In this document: positions 36,551-45,221 of the stretch, in pieces
Position numbering within the stretch: position 1 is the first letter of the stretch
Layout of the letters: each line of letters opens with the position of its first letter
Source of the DNA: Phycisphaeraceae bacterium
Lineage (GTDB): Bacteria > Planctomycetota > Phycisphaerae > Phycisphaerales > UBA1924
NCBI GenBank assembly: GCA_019636615.1
Contig: JAHBXF010000001.1
Location: 1,302,001-1,366,000, forward strand
Length of the DNA stretch: 64,000 nt
Direction of reading: 5' to 3'
Made by a program: the position numbers and the translations under genes
The notes under the pieces: generated by a model
Database searches by the model: none
Told to the model about the DNA's origin: nothing
What the model saw: the letters and a program-made list of their open reading frames with translations, nothing else

Positions 36551-37258
36551 TCAGCAGCCGTGAATGTCCTTGAGTTTCTTGCACGTCTTGTCGTCGAGCA
36601 CGCCGTTGGCCTTCGCCGCCTCAGATTCGCTGGTATAGACGTACTGCCGTTGAAAACCCCGCACCGCCGTCACATAGTCGGCATCGTCGTCCGGCACGTC
36701 GTACACGTCGCCCGTCAGGTCGGTCCGCAAAAACCCGAGGTTCTTGAGCCTGCCGATCACCCCGGACTTGGTTTCGATCGGGTCGAGCCCGCCCACCTGC
36801 AACTCGGTGCTGCGTCCCTGATAGGTGATCGTCACCGTCCGCGTCCCGGGAAGAACCTTCTCGATCTTCACCACCCCGTCGCCGGTGGTCTTGCCGCTGC
36901 ACTTGTTCTGCGGCCCGCCCGTCGTCGCGGGCACGCCGTCGACGAGCACCTCAACCTTCATGTCTTTATGCGGCTTGTGGTTGCCGTCCAGCAGTCGCAG
37001 TTCGATCGTGATGTACTCGTTCTTGATCTCGTAGACGTGCTTCTTGGCGGTGTTCGCGCCCTGGTCTTTCTTCTCTTTCAGATCAGGGATGACCACCTTG
37101 TCGCCCGGGTAGAGCAGGTTCGGGTCTTTCCGGCCGTTCTCCCCCGAGCGCAGCCCGGACTTGTTCCCGCCGTCGTCCCAGATCAACTTGCTCGGCACGT
37201 CATACTTCTGCGACAGGCTCGCGATGGTGTCGCCTTGTTGTACCGTGTGTTCGGGCAT
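36551..37258 (-). CDS. LysM and peptidoglycan-binding domain protein
   Basis: The protein is about 235 residues from ATG 37258, with AGAGGA 5 bases upstream. LysM covers about 3-55 (HTVQQGDTIASLSQKY and LLYPGDKVVIPD). A beta-sandwich resembling a carboxypeptidase-regulatory-like fold follows (EITIELRLLDGNHKPHKDM-like stretch), then a C-terminal peptidoglycan-binding_1-type repeat (IGRLKNLGFL to NGVLDDKTCKKL). LysM/PG-binding proteins of this layout occur at tail hubs and in type VI and extracellular contractile injection systems. There is no signal peptide. It is the first gene of the operon and diverges from the PAAR gene. Confidence 0.8.
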   Translation of the reverse strand: MPEHTVQQGDTIASLSQKYDVPSKLIWDDGGNKSGLRSGENGRKDPNLLYPGDKVVIPDLKEKKDQGANTAKKHVYEIKNEYITIELRLLDGNHKPHKDMKVEVLVDGVPATTGGPQNKCSGKTTGDGVVKIEKVLPGTRTVTITYQGRSTELQVGGLDPIETKSGVIGRLKNLGFLRTDLTGDVYDVPDDDADYVTAVRGFQRQYVYTSESEAAKANGVLDDKTCKKLKDIHGC

Positions 37259-37464
37259 CGCTTCCTCTTTCCGCATCGCGTGCGCGGCCAACCCGACGCC
37301 GCTCATCGCTCGCGCCCGGCGGCCGTCTCCACAGTAGAGAGATATCTGCCCCCAGACCGCCCCGTTGCGGGCTTTCCTTGCAACGCCGCCCCCGCCGGCA
37401 CGAACATCCCCTGACAACGTCGCCCGGTCTGCCCCCGCCCGCACCAGAAGGGATATGCTCTCAC

Positions 37465-37764
37465 ATGCCCCCCGCCGCACGAGTCGGTGACTTCCACATG
37501 TGCCCCATGGTCACGCCGGGCACACCCCCCGTTCCCCATGTCGGTGGGCCCATCCTCCCTCCCGGCGTACCCACCGTGCTTATCGGCGGTGTGCCCGCCG
37601 CGACCGCCACCGGCATGGCCACCTGCGTCGGCCCCCCCGACACCATCGCCAAAGGCTCGGCGACAGTCCTGATCGGGGGAAAACCGGCCGCCCGAATGGG
37701 TGATACGTGCGCGCACGGAGGCATGATCATGATCGGCTTCCCGACCGTGCTGATCGGCGGCTAA
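37465..37764 (+). CDS. Stand-alone PAAR-domain protein
   Basis: The protein is 99 residues from ATG 37465, the normal size of a single PAAR domain. It starts PPAARVGDFHMCPM and has the paired repeat PAARMGDTCAHGG, with possible zinc ligands H11, C13, C82 and H84, and three copies of TVLIGG that form the beta-prism edges. PAAR proteins sharpen the spike of type VI secretion and related contractile injection machines. A weak AAGGGA lies upstream. No spike, tube, sheath or baseplate gene is in the window. It is transcribed away from the LysM/metzincin operon across a 206-base gap. Confidence 0.9.
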   Translation: MPPAARVGDFHMCPMVTPGTPPVPHVGGPILPPGVPTVLIGGVPAATATGMATCVGPPDTIAKGSATVLIGGKPAARMGDTCAHGGMIMIGFPTVLIGG

Positions 37765-37951
37765 CCCCCCTGAACAGGGGTTGGTGTTGCCGCCTCGCCA
37801 CCAACACTGCGCCGCCTGCCCCTCTTTCTGACCCCGCCTGGGCGGGTCGGGGGGTCCGGGTTGCTTACCGCAAGTGATGGAACCCGCCCGCGGCGGAGGC
37901 GTCTAAGATAACGAACACTAACTTCGGGGCCGTGCCCCGTGGAGGCATCTC

Positions 37952-38599
37952 ATGGCAGCAGCGCGTGAACTCTTCCCCGTCCGGTCCGCACCACTCGCCC
38001 TTCTCATGATCAGCGCCGCCGCGCTCTTGCCGGCCTGCTCGCCCCCCAAGGGCGATTACACCGGCCGGGTGGACACGCGCACCACGACCCCCGCCGAGCG
38101 GGGCGAGCGCCGGATCTCGGTGGCCGCGCTCTCGGAGCAGAGCGACCTTGTGGCCGAGCAACTGGCCGCCGACCTGAACGAGGTTCCCGACCTGAACCGG
38201 GGGTACCGCTCCACGATCGTCTTCGGCGACATCAGCAACAAGACGGGCATCGTGCCCACGACAGACTTCGAGGCCTTCCGCGCCAACACCCGCGCCAAAC
38301 TCATGCAGAGCCGCAGCCTGCTCAACAAGGTGCGCTTCATCGAGAACCGCGCCCGCGTGGAAGAACTCATCGCCCGCGAGCGCGGCACCAGCGGCGACCT
38401 GCTTCAGGAGCAGGGCCGCGGCACCATGGCCGCCGTCAACCCGCAGTACACCTACTTCCTCAACGGCGACATGTTCCGCGTCGACCGTGGCGGGGGCAAC
38501 GTGAACTACTACACCATGACCTACAACCTCACCAGCATGGCCACCGGCGAGATCATCTGGATCAGCAGCCCCTACGAGGTGAAGCAGTCAACCCGCTGA
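37952..38599 (+). CDS. LpoB-like lipoprotein 1
   Basis: The protein is 215 residues from ATG 37952 with GGAGG about 7 bases upstream. The signal ends in the lipobox LPAC. The mature part has the LpoB/COG3417 pattern: DLNEVPDLNRGYRSTIVFGDISNKTG, ANTRAKLMQSRSLLNKVRFIEN, QYTYFLNGDMF and a closing YNLTSMATGEIIWI. LpoB in enterobacteria is an outer-membrane lipoprotein that activates the peptidoglycan synthase PBP1b. It opens a run of six plus-strand envelope genes that includes a second LpoB-like gene and a YcfL-like gene. Activation of a PBP is family knowledge, not shown here. Confidence 0.8.
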   Translation: MAAARELFPVRSAPLALLMISAAALLPACSPPKGDYTGRVDTRTTTPAERGERRISVAALSEQSDLVAEQLAADLNEVPDLNRGYRSTIVFGDISNKTGIVPTTDFEAFRANTRAKLMQSRSLLNKVRFIENRARVEELIARERGTSGDLLQEQGRGTMAAVNPQYTYFLNGDMFRVDRGGGNVNYYTMTYNLTSMATGEIIWISSPYEVKQSTR

Positions 38600-38637
38600 G
38601 GCCTCGTCCGCGGTTGCCTTCCATCCACAGAACCGCC

Positions 38638-39240
38638 ATGCCCACGCACATTCGCCACACCCCGCGCACTCGCCTCATGCTGGCCGCGATGGCCCTGCTC
38701 GCGGTCGCGCCCGCGGCCCTCACGGCGACGGGGTGCGCCCCGCCGCCCAAGCGGTCCACGCGGCTCACCGCCGATGACCTGGCCTTCACCGCGGGTGAAC
38801 TGGCGGCGCGCCTCGGGGCCTCGGGCGTGCTGCGAGACCGCGGCGCGGACGAACCGCCGATGGTCATCGCCATCAACCGCGTGGAGAACCTCACCACCGA
38901 CATCATCCCCGCGGGTGAGCAGTGGTATGTGATGGCCCGCGTGCGCGATGCGCAGCCCATCCGCGATCTGCGCGAACGGCACAACGTGTCGTTCGTGATC
39001 CCCCAGGAGCAACTGCGGCGCGCGCGTGAAGTGGGAACACTGCCCGAGAACTTCGCCGACGCGCGCAACCCCACGCACGAGATGTCGGCCACGTTCCGTT
39101 CCGCGCGGCGTGTGGCCGGGCTCGACCGCACCGACGGGTATCTGTGCGATCTGCGCCTCACCAGCCTGGCCACCGGCGAGGTGGTTTTTACAGACACCGT
39201 CGAGTTCAAGCGGGCCGCCTTCGGGCGCGCGTACGACTGA
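38638..39240 (+). CDS. LpoB-like lipoprotein 2, divergent
   Basis: The protein is about 200 residues from ATG 38638; a TTG at 38614 would extend it. The signal ends LTATGC. The body follows the same plan as the gene before it (a beta strand with MVIAINRVENLTTD, helices with RDLRERHNVSFVIP, then GYLCDLRLTSLATGEVVF) but shares few exact residues, so the two look like ancient duplicates. The final LTSLATGEVVFTDTVEFK aligns with LTSMATGEIIWISS of the first copy. Probably an outer-membrane lipoprotein of the LpoB superfamily. Confidence 0.7.
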   Translation: MPTHIRHTPRTRLMLAAMALLAVAPAALTATGCAPPPKRSTRLTADDLAFTAGELAARLGASGVLRDRGADEPPMVIAINRVENLTTDIIPAGEQWYVMARVRDAQPIRDLRERHNVSFVIPQEQLRRAREVGTLPENFADARNPTHEMSATFRSARRVAGLDRTDGYLCDLRLTSLATGEVVFTDTVEFKRAAFGRAYD

Positions 39241-39265
39241 TCCGCGTCTTTCTTCCTCTGCCGCC

Positions 39266-40885
39266 GTGACACGCCGCGCCGCACAACTCCTGCCCTTGCT
39301 GGCCCTCGCGCTGCTGACATGGGGGTGCGCCGCGCCGCTGCAGCGCGACGTGGCCCTGCGTGCGGGCGCGGGCGACTATGGGCGGGCGCGCCTGGCGCTG
39401 GCGGGCCAGTCGGCGCCGGCGCAGGACGACCGCGACGCGTTGCTGCGCCGGGCGAGGCTGCTGGTGCTCACATTGGCCGACGGCCACCCCCGCGCCGCCG
39501 AAGAGACCGCCAACCGGGCTTTCAACATGCTCACCACCCAGGGGCTCAACATCGACCGCGAGGCGGCCTCGGTGGTGCTGCACGAGGGCGTGCGCATCTG
39601 GAAGGGCGAGCCCTTCGAGCAGGCGATGATGTACCACTACATCGCCCTGCAGAAAGCCATGCTCGCAGAGTGGGACAACGCCCGCGCCGCGTCCATCGCC
39701 TGCCTCTATCTGTTGAGAGACTTTGAGGAGCAGGAACGGGCCGTGTCGCGGCGGTCGTCGGGCACGACACCCCCCGAAGACGCCGGCGGCTTTCTGCCCG
39801 CGCGGGCCGACTTTGCCCCCGCGTACCTCGTCGCGGGCATCGCGTCGCGTGCCCTGGGGCGGGTCGAAGAATCCAGCGCGTTTCTCGACGAGGCCGCGCG
39901 GCTCTCTCCCTCGCTGCGCGCCGTCTGCGACACAATCAAACAGGGCGCGTTCAACACCGTCTTCATCATCGACCAGGGCGAGGGGCCGGTGAAGGTCAGC
40001 GGCAACGACGGGGCCAGCGTTGACTTTGTTCCCCGGTCGCGCGGCACGGTCGCGGCGCTGCGCGTCGCCGCGGGCGACTCGCCGGCCCCCTCGGGCATCG
40101 CGGTGGATGTCAACGCGCTGGCGTCGCGCTATCTGTGGAACAAACTCGAGGGCGTGCGCCGGTTCAAGAGCGGCATGGGCGATGCGATGATCGTGGGGGG
40201 TGTGGGCGTGGCGGCGGCCAGCAACGACCGCGACACGCGCAACGCCGCGCTGGGCGTGGCGCTGGCGGGTTTGCTGCTCAAGGCGAGCGCCACGGCGGAC
40301 CTGCGCCACCTGGAGTTTCTGCCAAGGTCTGTGCACGCCGCGGCCGTGACGGTCAACGCCCCGGGCGTCACGGTGACCGTGGGAGACCAGAACTCGGCGC
40401 GCGGCATGGTTCTGACCGACCTGGCCCCGCCGGAACGCGCCGGCGATATTCAACTGCGCTTCGTGCGCCTCAGCCCCGGCAGGCCCGGCGCCTGGGCGAC
40501 GCGCGGCCAGACGCTCTACGCCAACGACCGTCACGCGGGCCGCATCCCCGGCGACGAACTTCCCTTCATCATGGGCGGTCGCTGCGTGCGCACGCCCAGT
40601 GTTGAAACCATGAACCGCTACCGGCAGGCGGGCCACCTCGGCGACATCACACTTACCGAACTCGAGAACATCTACCGCGAAGAGGGCATCCTGTGGCGCG
40701 ATGAAGACATCGCCGGGGGCCAGCGGCTGCACGTGCTCGAAGGGGGCGACTCGCTCGTACCCCCGCTGGCGGGCACGGCGGGCTATATGCGTCTCTTCGG
40801 GCAGGAACACCCCGCCTATCAGCCGCGCAGCCAGGCGCTGCGCGACTATCTGGCACGTGAGGGGCGGCGGCGGGCGGGCATGTGA
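39266..40885 (+). CDS. COG3014-like exported lipoprotein
   Basis: The protein is about 539 residues from GTG 39266; the open frame continues upstream but overlaps the LpoB-like gene and has no signal peptide. The signal ends LLTWGC. A helical repeat-like region (AAEETANRAFNMLTTQGLNI, EPFEQAMMYHYIALQKAML, EEQERAVSRR) is followed by a beta-rich region (FIIDQGEGPVKV) and a C-terminal helical part. This matches the COG3014 group of lipoproteins that sits next to lpoB and ycfL in several gammaproteobacteria. Exact function unknown; a cell-envelope role is inferred from the cluster. Confidence 0.65.
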   Translation: MTRRAAQLLPLLALALLTWGCAAPLQRDVALRAGAGDYGRARLALAGQSAPAQDDRDALLRRARLLVLTLADGHPRAAEETANRAFNMLTTQGLNIDREAASVVLHEGVRIWKGEPFEQAMMYHYIALQKAMLAEWDNARAASIACLYLLRDFEEQERAVSRRSSGTTPPEDAGGFLPARADFAPAYLVAGIASRALGRVEESSAFLDEAARLSPSLRAVCDTIKQGAFNTVFIIDQGEGPVKVSGNDGASVDFVPRSRGTVAALRVAAGDSPAPSGIAVDVNALASRYLWNKLEGVRRFKSGMGDAMIVGGVGVAAASNDRDTRNAALGVALAGLLLKASATADLRHLEFLPRSVHAAAVTVNAPGVTVTVGDQNSARGMVLTDLAPPERAGDIQLRFVRLSPGRPGAWATRGQTLYANDRHAGRIPGDELPFIMGGRCVRTPSVETMNRYRQAGHLGDITLTELENIYREEGILWRDEDIAGGQRLHVLEGGDSLVPPLAGTAGYMRLFGQEHPAYQPRSQALRDYLAREGRRRAGM

Positions 40886-41002
40886 ACACACGCACAACGC
40901 GTGGCAGACAAAGGAACATTTCACCCGGTCGGTTCGTCAGATCATTCATCGTCAGCAACGCCGGCGCACGGGCGCCGAGCACTTCGAAACGGAGACACCA
41001 CC

Positions 41003-41446
41003 ATGACCAACGCTCACAGCCGGCTTCGCACACTCCTTGTCGCATCGACGCTCGCCTCGTGCGGCGCGCTGCTGACGGCCGCCGGGTGCGACACGACGCG
41101 TGCCCCCTTCACCCCCGCGCCCGATCAGGTGGCCAAGAACGAGTATCCAAGGGTGGTGCTCGAGCAGCCTCTGTCGGGCTGGGTGGTGGTGAGCGAGCCG
41201 GTGGTGCGCTCGGGCCCGGGCCCACTCTCGGTCAGCGTGCCCATCCGCCTCACCTCCACGCGCCCGGACCAGTTCTCGCGCGTGCAATACCGCTTCATCT
41301 TCCTCGACAGCGCGGGTGTGCCGCTGCGCTCGCAGAGCGATTGGCGATACATGCGCCTTGAGCCGCGCAACCAGGTCTTCCTGCAGGGCAACGCCATGGA
41401 CGACACGGCCGCGGACTGGCGCTGCGAGATCCGCTCGGCGCGTTGA
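41003..41446 (+). CDS. YcfL/DUF1425-type lipoprotein
   Basis: The protein is about 147 residues from ATG 41003 with GGAG 8 bases upstream. The signal ends in TAAGC. The mature part has a beta-sandwich pattern with LSVSVPIRLTSTRPDQFSRVQYRFIFLDSAG, then WRYMRLEPRNQVFLQGNAM, the region that defines DUF1425/YcfL (variable-interface sandwich with a conserved aromatic and a closing Asn/Ala loop). In Escherichia coli ycfL lies directly beside lpoB, which supports the assignment. Confidence 0.75.
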   Translation: MTNAHSRLRTLLVASTLASCGALLTAAGCDTTRAPFTPAPDQVAKNEYPRVVLEQPLSGWVVVSEPVVRSGPGPLSVSVPIRLTSTRPDQFSRVQYRFIFLDSAGVPLRSQSDWRYMRLEPRNQVFLQGNAMDDTAADWRCEIRSAR

Positions 41447-41500
41447 TGCCGGCGTGCGAGTCACGCCGCGCCCGTTCAGCACACAAGAAGGAGCCCCACG

Positions 41501-43225
41501 ATGAAACTCACCCCAAGCATGTGCGCTTCGGCGCTGATCCTGGCCGCGGGCATGCCCGCCGCGGCGCAGCGCCTGCCCGATCCTCCCCCGCCCGCCAGCG
41601 CGGGTGTTCCCGCCCGCCTGCCCAACATGCCGCAGTTCGTGGACGCGTACCGGCGCGCCGGCTCGCCCCGCCTGCTCATCGTGGCCGATGTTGTGGGGGC
41701 GCCCGGCAACACGGCGCGCACGCTGAACGCCGCCGGCGAGGCCACGCGCCTCGCGGCCCGCGTGCAGGACATGTTCCGCCACCCGGACGTGATCATCGTG
41801 AGCCCCGCCGCCGCGGGCGCGGCCCGGCAGGGCGATGTCGGCGCGCTCGTGCGGCAGGATGAATACTCCGCGGCCGTCATGCTCGCCTCGCAGGCCGGGG
41901 CCGACGTGGTGATGTACGTGCGCATGCTCGAACAGCAGGGCCGGCAGGACGGCGTGCGATACACGGGTTCGTATGTCGTGGCCGACGTGCGCCGCGGGCA
42001 ATCGCTGGGTTCCTACGCGTGGGACATGACGCCCGACCGCCGCACCGGCGAGTTTGATGCGCCCCGGCTCGGCGAGTATGCGCAGGTCATCGCGACGCGC
42101 ATGGCCTCAGATTTCGCCGACGCCTTCCCCGCCGGCACGCCGGGCGGGGCGAGCGCCGCCGGCGGCTGGCCGAGCACCACCCCCTCGGCCGAGGTTGCGG
42201 GCGGGCGGCTCTTCACGGTGCGCCTGCTGGGCGACTATCACGACGAGGACATCACCGACTTCCGCGATGCGCTGCGGGCCATTCCTCTGGTGCGCGCCCA
42301 GACGGTGCGCCTCACCCGTGAAGACACGTCAACAGCGCAGAAGATGAGCCAGTTTGACCTTCATTACGCGGGCGATCTGGCCGACTTCAGGCGCGACGTG
42401 CGTCGCGCGGCCGCCTCTCGCCTCTTCATGGAGGCCGCCGTGCTGGGCACGCGCGACGGTGAAATCTCCATCCGTCTCAACCCGCTGGGCCTGAGCGAGA
42501 CAGAACGCCACTACGCCGGCGGGCCGGAGACCGACCGCAACCGCGCGGCGCGCGAGGCGATGCTGGAGGGGTATGCCAGGGCGGGCTCGCCGGGCATCGC
42601 CGTGGTCATCAACCGCATCGCCGTGGCCGAGGAAGCATCGCTGCTCAGCGACGGCACGCCCGCGGGCGTGCCCGTGCAGAGCGGCGAGACGAACATCATC
42701 GTCGGCACGCGCGTCGACCTCGGCGCCAACGCCCCCGCCAACGAACTGCTGCTCAGGCTCATCGACCGTGAACTGCGCGACCGACGCGCCGAACGCCGCG
42801 AAGACGGCGAACTCGACGTGGGCATGTTCGAAGCGCAGGTCATGCAGCGCATGCTCGAGATGCGGCTCAACGTCGTGAGCGTGGCCGGTGCGCAGTCGTC
42901 GCTGGCCGCGTCGCCGGACTTCACCCAGCGCGCCTGGACCGACCAGAGCCTCGCCGCCGCGCTGGGCAAAGAGGCCGGCGCCGGCATCGTGATGTCCGGC
43001 GTGGGCAAACTCGTGCGAGACCGCGCCACCGGCCGCCCCGTGCGGGTGGTCTTCACCCTGCGGGCCTTCTCGACCGAGAACGGCCAGGTGCTCGGCGCGG
43101 CCAGCGTGCACCGCGACCTCAACACCGGGCAGGAGTCCTTCAACCAGTCCATCGACGAACTGGCTTCCGAAGCGGTAGGCAAGGTTGTCAGCGGCATGGC
43201 GCGCCGCTGGACACAGCAGCCCTGA
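41501..43225 (+). CDS. Exported protein of the LpoB/YcfL operon, unknown function
   Basis: The protein is 574 residues from ATG 41501, with AAGAAGGAG 6 bases upstream. A signal peptide ends near MPAAAQ. The first 190 residues resemble the strand-helix plan of lipoproteins in this cluster (SPRLLIVADVVGAPGN, ADVVMYVRMLEQQG, YVVADVRRGQSLGSYAWDM). A second half has another such domain (GAGIVMSGVGKLVRD, VRVVFTLRAFSTENGQVLG). It may be a tandem of FlgT/CsgG-like periplasmic folds; that is a fold-level guess. It follows the YcfL-like gene by 54 bases. Confidence 0.65.
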   Translation: MKLTPSMCASALILAAGMPAAAQRLPDPPPPASAGVPARLPNMPQFVDAYRRAGSPRLLIVADVVGAPGNTARTLNAAGEATRLAARVQDMFRHPDVIIVSPAAAGAARQGDVGALVRQDEYSAAVMLASQAGADVVMYVRMLEQQGRQDGVRYTGSYVVADVRRGQSLGSYAWDMTPDRRTGEFDAPRLGEYAQVIATRMASDFADAFPAGTPGGASAAGGWPSTTPSAEVAGGRLFTVRLLGDYHDEDITDFRDALRAIPLVRAQTVRLTREDTSTAQKMSQFDLHYAGDLADFRRDVRRAAASRLFMEAAVLGTRDGEISIRLNPLGLSETERHYAGGPETDRNRAAREAMLEGYARAGSPGIAVVINRIAVAEEASLLSDGTPAGVPVQSGETNIIVGTRVDLGANAPANELLLRLIDRELRDRRAERREDGELDVGMFEAQVMQRMLEMRLNVVSVAGAQSSLAASPDFTQRAWTDQSLAAALGKEAGAGIVMSGVGKLVRDRATGRPVRVVFTLRAFSTENGQVLGAASVHRDLNTGQESFNQSIDELASEAVGKVVSGMARRWTQQP

Positions 43226-43354
43226 TGGTCGATCCGCGGCGCCCGCGCCCCACCGCACATTCAGGGGGCGCGGGCGGGCCGCGCCTTGCCCGGCGCGGCG
43301 CGCGATGCCCCTGTTTCCACAGCACTTCGGGCGCGCGGCCCGATAGGTGCTTTC

Positions 43355-44686
43355 GTGAGCACCAATCGCCCCGGCACGCCGTTGTTGAGCATCCCACGGG
43401 CAGGTAGTGTGGCGCGCCTTCGCGCGAACCACGCCGCGCGATACGCGGCGAACTTGGCCGCGCACCTGGCCGCGCACCTGGCCGTGCTCCTGGGTGTGAC
43501 ATTCATCGCCGCGTGCGGCCCCGGCGGGGCGGGCAAGACGGGCAAGGGCTCCCCCGCCGAGGTGAACTCGGGCCTCTCGGCGCTGGCCGCCAACTCGGAC
43601 GCGCAGATCACCCCCGCCTTCAACCTGGACCCCAACCGCCCCCCCTCGCCAGACGAGACGGGGGCCATCCTGGCGCGCAACGCGCTGGATATCGAGCAGG
43701 TCATGCAGCGTGTGTCGCAGCGCGGCACAGACGCCGCGAACAGCGAAGGCACACCCCAGACCGGCACGCGCCCGCGCGAGCCCCGCCCCGCGAACGAATC
43801 CACCGGTCTGCGCGCGCTGGCCGCGGAGCGCACGCAGCCCGCCCCGCCACCGCGCGAGGAACAACTCGACGCGCTCTCGCTCGAAGCGGTCAACGCCTGG
43901 TCGCACGCCGTCGAAGCCTCGCCGCTGCCAGACGCCGCCGAGGGCACGGCCGAGGAGCGCGCCGCGGACCTGGCGCGCAAGATCGCGCGGCTGCTGCGCG
44001 CCCCCGGCGCCGACCAGCCGCGGCGCATGAGCGACGCCGCCGCGCTGGCGCCGCTGGAATCGGCGCGCCCCGGCACGCTGATGGCCCTGGGCGGGCCCGG
44101 GTGCGTGCTCTCGCCGCACCTGAACGCCGACGAACTGCGCGTGCTGATCGAGGCCCGCGACCGGCTGGCGCAGACGCCCGCGGAGCGCGTGGACATCTCG
44201 CGAGACCTGGGCGGGGTGCTCGCGCCCGCGACGCTGCGCGTGGCCAAAGCCTTCCTGTGCACGCGAGTGAGCGGCTTTGGCCGCTACAACGCCTACCCGG
44301 ACACCTCATTCCCCGCGGGGCAGCCGGTGCGGGCGATCGTCTATGTCGAGGTCGAAAACTTCACGGCGCGTCCGGCGCGCGAGAGCGACCCGGTGCTGCG
44401 CGATGCCTCGGTGGGCGAGCAGGTGAGCGTGGAACTCTCCCAGGCGCTGACACTCTTCCACGACCAGAGCGGCCTGCAGGTGTGGCACCGCCCGGCGCAG
44501 ACCATCATCGACAGCGGCCGCAACACGCGGCGCGACTTTTACCTGGTGCAGCAGATCGAACTGCCGCGCACCCTCACAATCGGCCGCTACAACCTCAAGG
44601 TGCGCGTGACAGACAAAACCAGCGGGGCCGAGGCCGAGGCGCTCATCCCGCTCTCGATCGTGGCCGGCTCGCCGCTGCGGCGGTAA
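43355..44686 (+). CDS. Lipoprotein with repeated Ala-rich N-terminus, unknown function
   Basis: The protein is about 443 residues from GTG 43355; GTG 43409 is an alternative. A long positively charged, alanine-rich leader (HAARYAANLAAHLAAHLAVLLG) ends in the lipobox IAAC. The leader is encoded by a near-perfect 12-base tandem repeat at 43454-43489. The middle is low complexity (Pro/Arg/Glu), and the C-terminal 200 residues form a beta-rich domain (PVRAIVYVEVENFTARP, LPRTLTIGRYNLKVRVTDK). It is the last gene of the envelope operon and ends 8 bases before the convergent gene. Confidence 0.65.
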   Translation: MSTNRPGTPLLSIPRAGSVARLRANHAARYAANLAAHLAAHLAVLLGVTFIAACGPGGAGKTGKGSPAEVNSGLSALAANSDAQITPAFNLDPNRPPSPDETGAILARNALDIEQVMQRVSQRGTDAANSEGTPQTGTRPREPRPANESTGLRALAAERTQPAPPPREEQLDALSLEAVNAWSHAVEASPLPDAAEGTAEERAADLARKIARLLRAPGADQPRRMSDAAALAPLESARPGTLMALGGPGCVLSPHLNADELRVLIEARDRLAQTPAERVDISRDLGGVLAPATLRVAKAFLCTRVSGFGRYNAYPDTSFPAGQPVRAIVYVEVENFTARPARESDPVLRDASVGEQVSVELSQALTLFHDQSGLQVWHRPAQTIIDSGRNTRRDFYLVQQIELPRTLTIGRYNLKVRVTDKTSGAEAEALIPLSIVAGSPLRR

Positions 44687-44693
44687 CGCGCTT

Positions 44694-45221
44694 TCAGCCG
44701 CTCGGCCCGCGCGGGGCGGTGCGTGCGCGTTCAAGGTCTGCCGCCGCGAAGGCCTTGTCGCCGATGCGCACGATGCCCGTCGGCCTGCCCGCCCGGGCCA
44801 GCAGGGCGATCATCCCGGCGTCATCGATCATCGCGCCCGCCGCGTCTTCGTGGCGTGTGTTCACCACAAGCCCGGCCACGCGCACGTCCCCGGTAGACAC
44901 CATCATCTCGCGCACGTCCGCGTGGTCGCGCTGCGCTGGTGCAGTATCAACGGCCGGTGGGGGCGGGCCAGAACCCTGTGCGACCTGCTCATCAGGGGCC
45001 GGCGAGCGCGGCGTTTTCAAGCCGCTGATCGCCAGCCACGCGCCGGCGCCCAGGCACAGCACGAGCGCACAGGCCGAGGCGGCCCTGAACGCGCGCCTGC
45101 GGCGGGCACGCGCGCTCACTTCGGCGCGCAGCGCCGGCAGCGCGTCGCGTTTGCGGGCCAGGGCCCGGGGGGAGAGTGGCGGGCCGTCAAACCGGCCCGG
45201 GGTGTGCGCAGGTTCGGTCAT
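44694..45221 (-). CDS. Single-pass membrane protein, possible anti-sigma factor
   Basis: The protein is about 175 residues from ATG 45221, overlapping the sigma-factor stop by 4 bases (ATGA). A basic cytosolic N-terminus (LRAEVSARARRRRAFR) precedes one membrane segment (AASACALVLCLGAGAWLAI) and an outer part of about 100 residues. Its place directly behind the sigma factor and its topology suit an anti-sigma factor, but no zinc-binding ASD motif (HxxxCxxC) is visible. Confidence 0.6.
   Translation of the reverse strand: MTEPAHTPGRFDGPPLSPRALARKRDALPALRAEVSARARRRRAFRAASACALVLCLGAGAWLAISGLKTPRSPAPDEQVAQGSGPPPPAVDTAPAQRDHADVREMMVSTGDVRVAGLVVNTRHEDAAGAMIDDAGMIALLARAGRPTGIVRIGDKAFAAADLERARTAPRGPSG

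Noticed and set aside
37465..37764. A complete type VI secretion locus
   Set aside because: Only a PAAR protein and cargo-like genes are present; no TssB/C, Hcp, VgrG or ClpV is in the window.
37767..37805. Terminator after the PAAR gene
   Set aside because: Two short inverted repeats overlap here (5-bp and 7-bp arms) but there is no U tract; support is too weak for a call.
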